A stretch of DNA of 64,000 bases from contig NZ_FWWU01000001.1 in the NCBI RefSeq assembly GCF_900176165.1, positions 109,570 through 173,569 on the forward strand. Direction: 5' to 3'. How positions within the stretch are numbered: position 1 is the stretch's first letter; the number at the start of each line of letters is the position of its first letter. This DNA comes from Deinococcus hopiensis KR-140. GTDB lineage: Bacteria; Deinococcota; Deinococci; Deinococcales; Deinococcaceae. The position numbers and the translations under genes were made by a program. A model generated the notes under the pieces. The model worked only from the letters and a program-made list of their open reading frames with translations, was not told the origin of the DNA and did not search any database. Shown here piece by piece: positions 1 through 8,656 of this stretch.

Positions 1-10
1 TTCTGGGGAA

Positions 11-128
11 GGTCCCAGGCGACTGCGATGGAAGGCGGGCAGCGGACACCCAGCCGAAGTAGGGAGCTGAAGAGGCCGAAAGGTGGCCCAGCTCGTCAGG
101 GATCACAGCCCGACAAGCGGTCTGTTGG
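11..128. repeat. Long direct repeat, copy A
   Basis: This stretch of about 118 bases recurs in degenerate form at 365-484. Both copies open with GGTCCCAGGCG, share blocks such as GTGGCCCAGCTCGT, and close with CAGCCCGACAAGCGGTCTGT. Reading frames across it differ between copies, which argues against conserved coding. It lies upstream of the mobilisation genes, so a plasmid maintenance or transfer site is possible, but the sequence alone does not show which. Confidence 0.7.
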
Positions 129-364
129 GAAGCCAACCGCCCTCGCGAGTGGCAGATGCCAGAGCAAGGCAGCATCCCTCACGACAAGAGCCAGAGCGGA
201 GAGCCAGGGACACTGCCCATTCGAGCGGGGATTCTCCTCAGAACGTGTCCGGTCATCACCCGTTGCTCGGTCTGCTGAAAGGTCGCCAAGTCCATGGCTG
301 CCCCCGCCCGTGTCATCGCCCTCGCCACGTCGAGGTGAGGCCAGGCACGCCCAAGTCTCGTGAG

Positions 365-484
365 GGTCCCAGGCGGACGGTGATGTGAAGGCGGGAAGCG
401 GACACTCGCCCGAAGCGGCGAACCAGAGGGGCCGAAGAGTGGCCCAGCTCGTGACGACCACAGCCCGACAAGCGGTCTGTTTGG
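365..484. repeat. Long direct repeat, copy B
   Basis: This is the second copy of the repeat at 11-128, in the same orientation, with scattered substitutions and small indels. It ends just before an AT-rich stretch with two GATACAAAT boxes (511-519 and 540-548) that precede the gene at 554. I see no convincing gene in the 240 bases between the copies. Confidence 0.7.
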
Positions 485-553
485 TCAGTGTGGCCACATG
501 ACATATATCCGATACAAATATCGCGGTCATTCATAACGTGATACAAATTAACC

Positions 554-1015
554 ATGACGCAAATCCAATACCGGAAACTGTCAGAGGTCATCGCGTCGGT
601 GGGCGAGGACCATCGCCTGGGGTATCTCAAGCTGTTCCTCGCAGCGGTGGAAGCCGAGACAATTGACGCGGTGCCGAACGAGGCGACCTTCAACATCAAG
701 AAGAGAGTGCAGCGGGACCTGACGTTCGATGCCAGCCCAGCCTTTGAGGACTGGCATGAGGTGACGGTCCGGGCGTTGGCCTTGAAGCGGAAGGGGCGAG
801 GCCTGGCAGTGCATAGCGATGACGTGGTGACAGGCAAGGTGGACTTCAGAGCCAAGGCTAAAGCCTTCCGCCAGGAATTGAAGAGGCGCAAAGGCCGAGT
901 CAAGCCCAAAGCTGGACCCGCGAAACTCAAAACGGAGACGCTACAGGAAGCCCAGCCAGCACCCGCAACACCTCAGAAGGCAAGGCAGCCCAGAGCGGAA
1001 ACGGAAGCGGAATAA
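554..1015 (+). CDS. Hypothetical basic protein, first gene of the mobilisation region
   Basis: This is a 153-residue soluble protein of a family I do not recognise. The N-terminal half is mixed and slightly acidic. From about residue 95 it becomes strongly basic (RAKAKAFRQELKRRKGR), and it ends in a Lys/Pro/Ala-rich tail, as in many nucleic-acid-binding plasmid proteins. The ATG at 554 follows the AT-rich segment with two GATACAAAT boxes, which may be the promoter or an operator; no strong Shine-Dalgarno is visible. It points toward the accessory/relaxase genes and is separated from them by the candidate oriT. A role in plasmid maintenance or mobilisation is only positional inference. Confidence 0.6.
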   Translation: MTQIQYRKLSEVIASVGEDHRLGYLKLFLAAVEAETIDAVPNEATFNIKKRVQRDLTFDASPAFEDWHEVTVRALALKRKGRGLAVHSDDVVTGKVDFRAKAKAFRQELKRRKGRVKPKAGPAKLKTETLQEAQPAPATPQKARQPRAETEAE

Positions 1016-1231
1016 ATGCCTCGGCACTCGGCGAGAGCAGACCTTCAAATGGGAGGCTTCATTCTGAGCTTGGAAGGGGCCACCAACAGGGGGGGAGACA
1101 AGCAGGTCTGTCATCCCAAGTTGGAAGAGGGCGGCCAGGGAAAATTTTGCCTTCTCGACGCATTTCCTCCAAAGCGGCAGGATAAGAATCTGATTCCGAT
1201 ACCCAAAAATGCTGTGCCACACAAGGCTTTT

Positions 1232-1261
1232 ACGGAATCTGTTATTTTTTGCAGATTCCGT
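1232..1261. other. Candidate oriT inverted repeat
   Basis: ACGGAATCTG (1232-1241) and CAGATTCCGT (1252-1261) are perfect 10-base arms around an AT-rich 10-base loop. A related partial copy (GAATCTGATTCCG) lies about 50 bases upstream. It sits in a 349-base gene-free stretch (1016-1364), about 100 bases before the ribbon-helix-helix/relaxase pair, which is the classic place for an origin of transfer. It is not followed by a T-run, so a terminator is less likely. Confidence 0.5.
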
Positions 1262-1364
1262 CAATATCACCTCGCAGATGACGTGCAAATCAAGCCTCAC
1301 ATGACAGCGCAGATCACACGGAGAGCACCGGTGTCCTCAGACCGAAGAAGCCATCGAGGGGCAG

Positions 1365-1823
1365 ATGCCTAAAGCACCCTCGAACACCGTGAAAGTACAG
1401 GTGAGGGTCAGCAAAGAAGACGCCGACCTTCTTCAGGCAAGGAGCGTCGCTGTCGGTATCCCTCTCACCGAGTATGCGGGAACGCTCCTCACGCGAGCCT
1501 TCTATCAACGGGAAGCCGAAGCTGGCGAGGAAGTCCTGATACCGCTGGTGCGCCGGGCCGTGCGCGCAGAGTGCAACCGCTTCCTGGACCGAATCATGGA
1601 GATGATGGTCCGCAATTACATGGAAGCGGGCACCGCACGCCGCCTCATCGAAGCCGCGATGGTGTTCCCCGCACCGCAGAGCAAAGCGTTCATCAAAGAG
1701 CTGGAAAGCATCAACTGGGACGCCGCGTATGACGACCTCCGGGAGGACATTCGCGGTATTGGGGACTGGCGTGCGCTGATACCACCTGAAGGTGAAGGCG
1801 AACAGGATGGCCACGGTCGTTAA
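1365..1823 (+). CDS. Ribbon-helix-helix-like relaxosome accessory protein (MobC-type)
   Basis: This is a 152-residue protein. The start (NTVKVQVRVSKEDADLLQARS, split here as NTVKVQVRV then SKEDADLL) has the short beta strand followed by helices typical of ribbon-helix-helix DNA-binding proteins, around residues 8-45. The rest is helical and charged. Its stop overlaps the start of the relaxase gene, so the two are probably translationally coupled, and the candidate oriT lies just upstream. By analogy with MobC/TraJ/NikA families it would bind oriT and help the relaxase nick. The family assignment is by pattern only, with no detailed alignment. Confidence 0.6.
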   Translation: MPKAPSNTVKVQVRVSKEDADLLQARSVAVGIPLTEYAGTLLTRAFYQREAEAGEEVLIPLVRRAVRAECNRFLDRIMEMMVRNYMEAGTARRLIEAAMVFPAPQSKAFIKELESINWDAAYDDLREDIRGIGDWRALIPPEGEGEQDGHGR

Positions 1824-2415
1824 GGCCCGTTACCGCCGTGTGTCGTCGGCATCGGGGAAAGCCGCCGCAGGCATGAGCAGCCTGGACTACTTTGCAGGTC
1901 GTCCTGACCGCGACATGCAACGTATGGACAGAGAAATCTTGACTGCCGAAGGACGTTACCGACTGGAGCGTGATGGAGAGCAGGCCAGGCAGCAACTCAG
2001 CAAAGAATTGGAGGCGTCCAAAGGGCAATATCTGCACACACTTGTGTTGAGTAGTGGCAACCAGGACATGACGCGCTTAGAGACGGAGAGGTGGGCGCGG
2101 AACGTGCTCGAACAGAGCAAGATCGACAGTTACATGCTGGTGGTCCATGCAGGAAAAGAAGGCCACACGCAGAACCCTCATGCCCACGTTCTTGTGCCGA
2201 CGAATAGACCACTGACCGTTCCCCAATTGGAGGAGATGAGACGTGTAGGAGACCGTGAGCAAGACCTCATGCTCAAGGTCGAGTACGGCTTGAAGAGGGA
2301 CGTACAGGACGTAAGCAGCACACCGAAAGGTGGCGGCGGCAAAGAGATCGAGAACACCGCAGCGGACGACACACCGAAACGCTCAACACAAGTTGATCTT
2401 CAGTTCGGAAGTTAA
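1807..2415 (+). CDS. Short HUH relaxase (VirD2/MobP-like domain)
   Basis: This is a 202-residue protein starting at the ATG at 1807; a GTG at 1792 would add five residues. The best motif is a histidine cluster, VVHAGKEGHTQNPHAHVLV (about residues 119-137), matching motif III of HUH relaxases, which coordinates the metal. Upstream, TLVLSSGN resembles the core strand, and DYFAG may hold the nicking tyrosine, though that is less sure. The protein stops soon after the relaxase fold, with no helicase, primase or long C-terminal domain. Nicking at oriT and covalent attachment to the T-strand is the expected role. The overlap with the accessory gene and the downstream VirD4 support it. Confidence 0.65.
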   Translation: MATVVKARYRRVSSASGKAAAGMSSLDYFAGRPDRDMQRMDREILTAEGRYRLERDGEQARQQLSKELEASKGQYLHTLVLSSGNQDMTRLETERWARNVLEQSKIDSYMLVVHAGKEGHTQNPHAHVLVPTNRPLTVPQLEEMRRVGDREQDLMLKVEYGLKRDVQDVSSTPKGGGGKEIENTAADDTPKRSTQVDLQFGS

Positions 2416-2436
2416 ACGGAAATCAGAGGTGATGTG

Positions 2437-2862
2437 ATGCGGTTCCAGACCATGTACGTCGACATGAGGCCCGTTGCCGTGAAATGGCTCGGAATCCTCT
2501 CGTGTCTCGCGTTTCTCTTCCTGATCCTCACAAGTATGCAACCTGACTTTCAACGCGCCGTACAGCAGTTTGTGAAGGTGTACGAGCAGTCGCACGAATC
2601 GGTGAGGAAAGGGGCAGGGATACAGTTCTGGACGACGTGCGTACAGGCGTCATCATGTTGGAAAACAATCCTGTTCTCCTGGTCCGCGTCACTCCTCATC
2701 AAAAGCCTCTATCTGGGCTGTCTGACCTTCGGTCTCATCTGCACGTTCTTCGGGATGTACTGGCGTCCTGAAGTCGTCGCAATGCGCGATGTTCGGATCA
2801 ACTCCGCGCGTGTGGAAGAGTCGAAAGTCAAGTCACCTCGCGCGCCGGGGAGAACCCTATGA
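2437..2862 (+). CDS. Small membrane protein preceding the coupling protein
   Basis: This is a 141-residue protein with two clear hydrophobic segments, at about residues 16-33 (WLGILSCLAFLFLILTS) and 84-106 (LLIKSLYLGCLTFGLICTFFG). A soluble loop with two cysteines lies between them and a basic tail follows. The ATG at 2437 is preceded by CAGAGGTG; a GTG lies one codon earlier. Its stop overlaps the start of the VirD4-like gene (ATGA), so they are coupled. Small two-helix partners of coupling proteins are known in several conjugation systems. That role here is inference, and I do not recognise the family. Confidence 0.65.
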   Translation: MRFQTMYVDMRPVAVKWLGILSCLAFLFLILTSMQPDFQRAVQQFVKVYEQSHESVRKGAGIQFWTTCVQASSCWKTILFSWSASLLIKSLYLGCLTFGLICTFFGMYWRPEVVAMRDVRINSARVEESKVKSPRAPGRTL

Positions 2863-4709
2863 TCGTCAACTACAGCCGCTTCTTCATGCGTTACCTGTTG
2901 GCGCTGGGCGTGTTCTGGGTCGTCGCGTATCTCCTGCTCAGTCAGCAGCCTGCACTGGCCCTCGCAACCCTGATTCTTGGAGGTGTATTCGTCTACGCCT
3001 TCAAAGACTCCAAACAGCAAGTTCGGTACAACGCACACTTCGCTACGCCACAGGAGATCAGGCCGCTGACACGCAACGTACTGGAAGGAGATGGCGTCCT
3101 TCTCGGCTTCGCGTACAAGCAGCCCTTAGCCGTGCGTCCGGGCCTCGCAGGGAAGAAGGAAATAGGACACTTCCTGTGGATCGGACCGAGCAGAAGCGGC
3201 AAAGGTCTGAGCATTGCCAGCAATCTGTATCACTGGGAAGGATCGGCCATTGTCGTCGATATCAAAGGGGAGATCGCAGAGCAGACGGCAGGCTACAGAG
3301 AGGAGGTCCTGGGGCAACAAGTCTTCATCATCAACCCGTCGAGCGGAGAGAAGAGTCACCAATATGACCCCTTCTTAGAGCTGGAGACCGACGAGCAGAT
3401 CTTCTCGGCGGCACTCGCGTTCATGAATCCAGATTCGGACGGAGATAACGCCATTTTCGCCCAGCGTGCCAGCTCGGCATTGGCCGCGATCATCAAGGCC
3501 GCAAAGGTGCAGGGATTCCCCGTTATTCCCACGCTGGACGCGATGCTGTACCACCCGCAAGGACTGCCCGGAGCCGCCATCACACTCCACAAGCTCGGGC
3601 ATCCGCAAATCACGAAATGGCTCAACGCATTCCTGTCCAAAGACCCCGACAAGATGGATTGGGACGCCGCATCGGGAGACCGTTTTCTCAACAACTCCTG
3701 GCAGCGTCTCATCACGGCGGCCAGCTACCTGACCACCGAAGGTGTCATGCACATGACGGGCGGCAGTGACTTCGTGGCCGCTGACCTGATGCGCGAGAGG
3801 ACAACCGTTTATCTCGTGTTCCGCGAGTCGGAATTGGCGCTCAACTTGCCGCTCTTTAACCTCGTGATTGACGCGATCTTCCGCAGCATCATGCGGCAGT
3901 ACGACCTGGACAAGAACCTGAAGGGTCAGAAACTTCTGGCCGTGTTCGACGAGGCGTTTAGGGCCAGGCCCAACCTGCTTCCGGAGTACGCCGCAACCGT
4001 GGCCGGACGCGGCATTTACATGTGCGTGTACGTGCAGTCCATCGCGCAGATCACGGACATCTGGGGGAAGGAAGGGAAGACCTCCATCATGGAGAACATC
4101 CACACGAAGGTCTTTCTTCCCGCCGTAGACAGATCAGAGGTGGACAAAGAGGGCACCTCGTCGTTCGTCGCGGCGTCGTGTGGGAAGTACATGGTGGAAG
4201 ACCGGGGCATCGCCAAAGGCGAACATCAGCACGAGTTGAACAGCAATGTTCGGTTGACGGAGAAAGAGCTGATCTCAGCCTCGGAGTTCGCCATGTTGGA
4301 AGTGGGGCAGAGCGTCGTGCTGACCAACAATCTGCCGCCGATCCTGGCGTACAGGTTGGAGCCGTGGCGCTTCCGTGAGTACAAGGAAGCTCAGCAGCTT
4401 CCACCACCGCAACCACCAGCGCGACCTGTTCAAGTACAGCCCGCTCAGGCCGCAGTAGAGAACGACAAGAAGACGCCCGTTGCGGCACTGCCTGAGCCAT
4501 CACGACCGCTGACTCCCCAGGTCACGGCACCGCAGACGGAGCAGGCCCCTACGCCTGCTGCCCCCGCGCCTGCTGCTCCCACTTCACCTCCCCAAGCCGC
4601 ACCGCCGGTTGCCCCTGGTGCTGCGCCCCTAGACCTCGGGGGAGCAGGGGAAGCTCCAGCGGCCCCAGAGCCGAAACCTGCCGCGGACCGGAGCCGACTG
4701 CGCTTCTAA
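2859..4709 (+). CDS. Type IV coupling protein, VirD4/TraG family
   Basis: This is a 616-residue inner-membrane ATPase that would link the relaxosome to the secretion channel. Two N-terminal transmembrane helices (about residues 8-27 and 29-47) are followed by a Walker A motif GPSRSGKG near residue 108, a Walker B motif LLAVFDEAF near residue 358, and motifs such as GRGIYMCVYVQSIAQI typical of VirD4/TraG. The last 120 residues are a Pro/Ala/Gln-rich tail, unusually long for the family. The start codon overlaps the stop of the preceding membrane protein. Family assignment is strong. It shows that this replicon encodes a conjugation-type secretion system rather than only mobilisation functions. 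Confidence 0.9.
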   Translation: MIVNYSRFFMRYLLALGVFWVVAYLLLSQQPALALATLILGGVFVYAFKDSKQQVRYNAHFATPQEIRPLTRNVLEGDGVLLGFAYKQPLAVRPGLAGKKEIGHFLWIGPSRSGKGLSIASNLYHWEGSAIVVDIKGEIAEQTAGYREEVLGQQVFIINPSSGEKSHQYDPFLELETDEQIFSAALAFMNPDSDGDNAIFAQRASSALAAIIKAAKVQGFPVIPTLDAMLYHPQGLPGAAITLHKLGHPQITKWLNAFLSKDPDKMDWDAASGDRFLNNSWQRLITAASYLTTEGVMHMTGGSDFVAADLMRERTTVYLVFRESELALNLPLFNLVIDAIFRSIMRQYDLDKNLKGQKLLAVFDEAFRARPNLLPEYAATVAGRGIYMCVYVQSIAQITDIWGKEGKTSIMENIHTKVFLPAVDRSEVDKEGTSSFVAASCGKYMVEDRGIAKGEHQHELNSNVRLTEKELISASEFAMLEVGQSVVLTNNLPPILAYRLEPWRFREYKEAQQLPPPQPPARPVQVQPAQAAVENDKKTPVAALPEPSRPLTPQVTAPQTEQAPTPAAPAPAAPTSPPQAAPPVAPGAAPLDLGGAGEAPAAPEPKPAADRSRLRF

Positions 4710-4784
4710 GCCCCATCTTTAACTCAGTCACTTTCTATGGGGATTTAGTACCAATAACCTGTATATTCATGTTATTTTTCTGGT

Positions 4785-5840
4785 ATGACGTGTAGGATAC
4801 TTGTGGGTCTGGTGCTTCTAACTTCCTCCCTGGCTTCTGGGGCGGCGAAAACCAGCGCTGTCGCCTCCAACGCCCCCGTCGTGAAGACGGGGGTGCAAAC
4901 CGTATTCAGCACGGCAGACCTGATGAACAACAAAGTGGTCAAGGTGGTGGCGAGTAGCGAGTATCAGATTTCGATTGTTTTTCCGCGCAAAGTCCAGAGC
5001 GTCGGCGTCAATGCCGCGAAGCAGAGTGCCCTCATGGCCACCATTGACCAGTACGACGGCATGGTGGTGTACCTGGACGTGATCAGGCAAGGGGGGACGG
5101 CAAACCTCAATGTTCGGCTTCTGACCCCTGCGGATGAGGCCCCCAAGCCTGGCGGTGGCTCCCGCGACCCCGTGATCCTCAAGTTGCTGGTGGACTTGAC
5201 GAAGAAGCCGAGTGGCGTCCTGGCATACACCATCCGGGACGCCACGCCTGCGCCTAAGCCTGCCCCAGTTCCGGCTCGCCGGTCAGTAGTCGTGACAGCC
5301 TCCAAACCCGCTCCGGTCAAGGCTGCCCCGAAGCCAGTTGTTGCAAAGCCTGCGGTGGTGAAGCCAGTTGCGATGAAGCCGGTTGCAGCGAAGCCCGCTC
5401 CGATCCTGGCAACCACGCCTAAACCTGCGCCCGTCAAGCCCGCTGCCCCCAAGCCTGCTCCGAGAGCCAAGCCCACGACCTTCTACGGCTCGAATGATGG
5501 CCTCAAAGTCGAAGCCAGGGTGGACAGCACAGCGGGGGACATGGTGACGGTGAACTACACCATCTCTCAGACCCAGGCCAAGGACCGGACCCTCTACCTG
5601 TTCGACAACCAAGCCGTGAACCTCCGCATCCGGGACGATGTGTCCTCCGCTTCGCTGGAGCGTGGACAGCCGCGGATGGCCCCACTCAGCACGAGCGCCC
5701 CTATGACGGGGAGCATCCGCATTCCAAGGAGCGAGATCAACAAGAAGGGGGCCAAAATCCTGATGTTTGCCCTTCAGGAGAAGGACACGGGCACCAACCA
5801 TCTTGGTCAGAAGAGGTTCCTGGGAGTCATGCTGAAATGA
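4785..5840 (+). CDS. Secreted KPAP-repeat protein of the T4SS block (VirB9-like by position)
   Basis: This is a 351-residue protein with a signal peptide (LVGLVLLTSSLASGA). A beta-rich N-terminal domain (about 30-145) leads to a long Lys/Pro/Ala linker with repeated KPAP and KPV units (about 150-230), then a second beta-rich domain (about 235-351) ending RKFLGVMLK-like. Two beta domains joined by a flexible linker recall VirB9/TrbG, outer-membrane partners of VirB10, but I do not see diagnostic VirB9 motifs. The ATG follows an AT-rich segment with TATATT at 4762 and lacks a clear Shine-Dalgarno, so transcription may restart here. It overlaps the next gene by four bases. Confidence 0.6.
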   Translation: MTCRILVGLVLLTSSLASGAAKTSAVASNAPVVKTGVQTVFSTADLMNNKVVKVVASSEYQISIVFPRKVQSVGVNAAKQSALMATIDQYDGMVVYLDVIRQGGTANLNVRLLTPADEAPKPGGGSRDPVILKLLVDLTKKPSGVLAYTIRDATPAPKPAPVPARRSVVVTASKPAPVKAAPKPVVAKPAVVKPVAMKPVAAKPAPILATTPKPAPVKPAAPKPAPRAKPTTFYGSNDGLKVEARVDSTAGDMVTVNYTISQTQAKDRTLYLFDNQAVNLRIRDDVSSASLERGQPRMAPLSTSAPMTGSIRIPRSEINKKGAKILMFALQEKDTGTNHLGQKRFLGVMLK

Positions 5841-7246
5841 GGCGCACAGCCCTTCTCTGCGGCCTGCTGCTCTGTACAGCGGGTGGGAGCGCGTTTGCCA
5901 GGGCAGACGACGACACGCCGGACTATTCCAAACGCAATTCCATCTTCAACACGAGTGCGTTGGGTCCCATCCCCTACGCTTCGTTTATCAGCTCAGACGC
6001 CCTGAGCGCCTACCGGAAGTGCCTTGAAAGGAACAAGGTGAAGCCGCCCAGCGAGCGGGAAATCTGCCAGGACTACGAGTACGAGTACCGGGCACCGTAC
6101 AGCATGGAGGACGAGACGGTCAGGGTAGGCAAGGACCTCCGGCAGTCCTGGCAACGCTTCGAGGACCGCTACTACTGGCGCGCACTGCTGGAGCTGAACA
6201 ACCCCGCGATGTACTTCACGCACTGCCTGGTGGACTGGGGTCGCAATCAGGAGGCCAACAAGCCCGAAGTCGTCATCAACGTCGAAAAGGGCATGTACCC
6301 GAAGCAACTGGACGGGAAGATGCCCAGCCAGGCGGTCAAAGACGACCTCTTCATGGACTCGTACCTGATCCTGCCCAACGTTCCCAACAAGGATTACTGC
6401 CAGGACTACACTCTGGACTTCGTGCCCATCTCCATTCCAGGGACGTGTATCTACGCGGGTGGAGCCAAGCTGTTCTGCATCGAGGGCACCCAGGAGACGT
6501 TAAATCCTGCGGCCCCGAAGCCCCTCCACTTCGACTACAACGCTGCACTCCAGCGGGTTGCAAAGGCGACGAAGAAGGCTGAGCTGGACTACCAGAAGGA
6601 GTACCAGGAGGACGTGCTGAAGGCGGTGAAGCCCACGGGGAAGTTTTACCCGCTGCTCTGGAGCAACATGCTCAGCGGGGCGTTGATCGCGCCAACCCAG
6701 AACCTCAACCCCGATCCCCACGCGGTGCTGAACAAGGGGAATGAGGCGGGCGGGAAGCTGGGCGGCATCTTCGGGCTGACCGCTCCGGTCTATTACACGC
6801 AGGGGCTGACGAGCAACAAGGTCACGCTGCCCCTGCGCGCCCACCTGCTGCCGAACGCCAAGGACTCGTTGCAGAACCCGCCTGGGGTGTGGCAGCTCGA
6901 AGAGTTCAAGCGCACCTTCCCAGTCAGGGCTCAGCCGGTGTATGAGCGGTTTGGGTACACGAACATCTTTAGCGCATGGACGAGGATGAACAAACTGTTG
7001 CTGCCGGAGAAGGGAAGCGCCAAGCCTCTCCGGCAGATGATTTACATGGCGTCCGGCTTCAATGTTTACCTGCCGAGCCTCGTTCCCGTGCCGATGCCTG
7101 CCCCCATCCTCATCAAGGAGTACACGGCGGGCCTGCCTTACGTGGGCCTCCAGACACACTTCACCTGGAACAGTGTGGGCGAGGGGTATCCCCTGCCTCG
7201 CGTGGCCGGAACCCCGCCCACTCAGTACAAAGGAATGTTCAAATGA
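5837..7246 (+). CDS. Secreted cysteine-containing protein of the T4SS block
   Basis: This is a 469-residue protein with a signal peptide (LLCGLLLCTAGGSAFA) and no further membrane helix. The mature part has spaced cysteines (YRKCLERN, REICQDYEY, THCLVDW, DYCQDY, GTCIYAG, LFCIEG) in its first half, suggesting disulfides outside the cytoplasm, and aromatic-rich segments. This pattern, together with its place in a conjugation operon, resembles TraU-like envelope proteins that assist pilus or mating-pair assembly. I do not see enough to assign that family. It overlaps both neighbours by four bases (ATGA), so the three secreted proteins form one coupled unit. Confidence 0.7.
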   Translation: MRRTALLCGLLLCTAGGSAFARADDDTPDYSKRNSIFNTSALGPIPYASFISSDALSAYRKCLERNKVKPPSEREICQDYEYEYRAPYSMEDETVRVGKDLRQSWQRFEDRYYWRALLELNNPAMYFTHCLVDWGRNQEANKPEVVINVEKGMYPKQLDGKMPSQAVKDDLFMDSYLILPNVPNKDYCQDYTLDFVPISIPGTCIYAGGAKLFCIEGTQETLNPAAPKPLHFDYNAALQRVAKATKKAELDYQKEYQEDVLKAVKPTGKFYPLLWSNMLSGALIAPTQNLNPDPHAVLNKGNEAGGKLGGIFGLTAPVYYTQGLTSNKVTLPLRAHLLPNAKDSLQNPPGVWQLEEFKRTFPVRAQPVYERFGYTNIFSAWTRMNKLLLPEKGSAKPLRQMIYMASGFNVYLPSLVPVPMPAPILIKEYTAGLPYVGLQTHFTWNSVGEGYPLPRVAGTPPTQYKGMFK

Positions 7247-7677
7247 GACGCCTTCCCCTTGCTCTGCTGCTGGCCTTCGTTCCCGTGGCGTCTGCCGCTC
7301 CTGCGTCCGCCAATCTGGTGAACACCACTGACACCAGGGCCGTCCTGGGCCTGCTGAGGGGCAAGGTGGAGATGTACGGCACCACCTTTGGGAACGTGGA
7401 GTTTCAGCGGGGCATCTTGCAGCTCGCGCAAAACCGCAGCATTCAGGTCCGGGTCCTCACCGCGCAGGGTGTGGTGCAGAACATGCGACCCCTCAAAGCG
7501 GCAGGGGCAGCAGTGTACGCCCTGAAGGCCAACTTCACCAGCAGCATGATTGTGGTCGAGGGCGGGCCGGTGATCTTCCCCAACCGCAACGGCTTCCAGA
7601 TCATGCAGGACCCGAAGCAGGTGGCCGCCGTGATGGGACTCCTGAGCCAATACTGGGGGGTGGCGAAGCGGTATTGA
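7243..7677 (+). CDS. Secreted degenerate phospholipase D-like protein
   Basis: This is a 144-residue protein with a signal peptide (PLALLLAFVPVASAAPASA). The mature part follows the order of half a PLD/Nuc-type fold: SIQVRVLTAQG, then LKAAGAAVYAL, then a strand where active members have HxK...D but here reads SSMIVVEGGPVIF, then a C-terminal helix. The catalytic histidine, lysine and aspartate are therefore missing, so nuclease or lipase activity is unlikely. It is the last gene of the coupled three-gene unit and is followed by a hairpin. A second protein of this kind is encoded at 38644. The fold assignment is my pattern reading, moderately sure. Confidence 0.6.
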   Translation: MRRLPLALLLAFVPVASAAPASANLVNTTDTRAVLGLLRGKVEMYGTTFGNVEFQRGILQLAQNRSIQVRVLTAQGVVQNMRPLKAAGAAVYALKANFTSSMIVVEGGPVIFPNRNGFQIMQDPKQVAAVMGLLSQYWGVAKRY

Positions 7678-7702
7678 ACGCTGTGCGCGCAGCGTGTTTC
7701 TG

Positions 7703-7727
7703 GGCGTACCACAGGGGTACGCCTTTC
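7703..7727 (+). terminator. Hairpin ending the first T4SS block
   Basis: GGCGTACC (7703-7710) pairs with GGTACGCC (7716-7723) and is followed by a TTTCT stretch. It lies 26 bases after the stop of the PLD-like gene. Confidence 0.65.
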
Positions 7728-7828
7728 TCCTGGCCTGAAGTGGCTGGGGTGGACAGCAACCTTTCACGGAAGAAGGGGCAGCCTCTTGGCCTTCCGTTAT
7801 GATACCTAGACTTAAAGGAGCCGCAGGA

Positions 7829-8413
7829 ATGGATACCGAGAAATTGGAGAGTCTGCTCAAAGACATTGATAGACACGGCGCAATGCTAGAATTCGAGGCC
7901 AGGTCTGTTCATAGTGAAGACTTAGTAGACATAGCAATAGCAAGAAACTTCATTCGGATTATGGAAACGGAGATAGGGAAAATCGCCTATCTCGCTCATA
8001 AAGGCAGAATCATGGTTGGGCATTCCAGTGGCTACATTCCCAGTGAAGAGAGCCTAATAAATGCAGTCTTTCTTCGGCAAGTTGAGAAGGATTTGACAAA
8101 GAAGGGATATGAGACCAGCGTTAATGAGAGGCGAAATTCTGTCGTTTACTATGAAAATGGCAAGAAAGTCCTCGTTCTTGCGAAACAAGACGGATACACT
8201 AGGGTTGGCATTCGTCGGCTTTATGCAAAAGAAGTGCTGAGTAACGAGTTCAGCGAAATGCACGTCTACTGCTATGATGCGGACAAGATTGAAATGATTA
8301 GACTCAGGGACGCTTTTTACGAACCTGAGCCGGGTCGGAAGAAGTTGGCACTCGATCCCGAAAAATTCAAGTTGTTCAATTTCAGTCCGAAGGCTTTTAC
8401 GCAAGAGTCGTGA
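7829..8413 (+). CDS. Hypothetical protein, AT-richer than its neighbours
   Basis: This is a 194-residue soluble protein. The ATG at 7829 follows AAAGGAG with good spacing, so I prefer it over the upstream start at 7799. The first half is helical (KLESLLKDIDRHG...). The second has alternating strands (NSVVYYENGKKVLVLAKQDGYTRVGIRRLY). That order loosely recalls small nuclease-like folds, but no catalytic motif is convincing. Base composition and codon use are clearly more AT-rich than the flanking T4SS and transporter genes, suggesting separate acquisition. It marks the start of the cargo region. Function unknown. Confidence 0.65.
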   Translation: MDTEKLESLLKDIDRHGAMLEFEARSVHSEDLVDIAIARNFIRIMETEIGKIAYLAHKGRIMVGHSSGYIPSEESLINAVFLRQVEKDLTKKGYETSVNERRNSVVYYENGKKVLVLAKQDGYTRVGIRRLYAKEVLSNEFSEMHVYCYDADKIEMIRLRDAFYEPEPGRKKLALDPEKFKLFNFSPKAFTQES

Positions 8414-8476
8414 GGCGTCGGCTTCTCTTGAAAGGGCGCATCCCTTTTGTGGGGAGGCGTCCTTTACTCTGGTTCT

Positions 8477-8656
8477 ATGCGCCCTGCTGATTTGTCTGCC
8501 ATTGAGATTGCTGATCTGCTGGATGCGGCCTACCCTACCGTGAGGACCGAGGATGGACCCACGACGGCCCGGACGACGAGGAGCGCAAGATGCTCGCGAA
8601 CCCTGCGACACGGCCACGTATTCGCGTCCACCGCCGGGTGGTGGCTGAAGTCTTAG
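8477..8656 (+). pseudogene. Possible frameshifted small gene
   Basis: The open frame starts well (MRPADLSAIEIADLLDAAYP) after a TACTCT box six bases before the ATG, as in leaderless genes. It then turns into low-quality Arg/Thr/Ser sequence. In another frame, from about 8566, a more protein-like stretch follows (DDEERKMLANPATRPRIRVH). This suggests a decayed gene with a frameshift. No family is recognised. The 300 bases after it hold only a short dyad (GACAGCT/AGCTGTC, 8884-8902). Confidence 0.3.

Noticed and set aside
1016..1372. A 118-codon frame spanning the candidate oriT
   Set aside because: It starts one base after the previous stop without a ribosome site, has no protein-like pattern, and crosses the inverted repeat.
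4964..5476. Repeated sequence that first looked like a tandem DNA repeat
   Set aside because: The repeats encode the KPAP/KPV linker of the secreted protein, so they are protein-level low complexity, not a separate DNA element.
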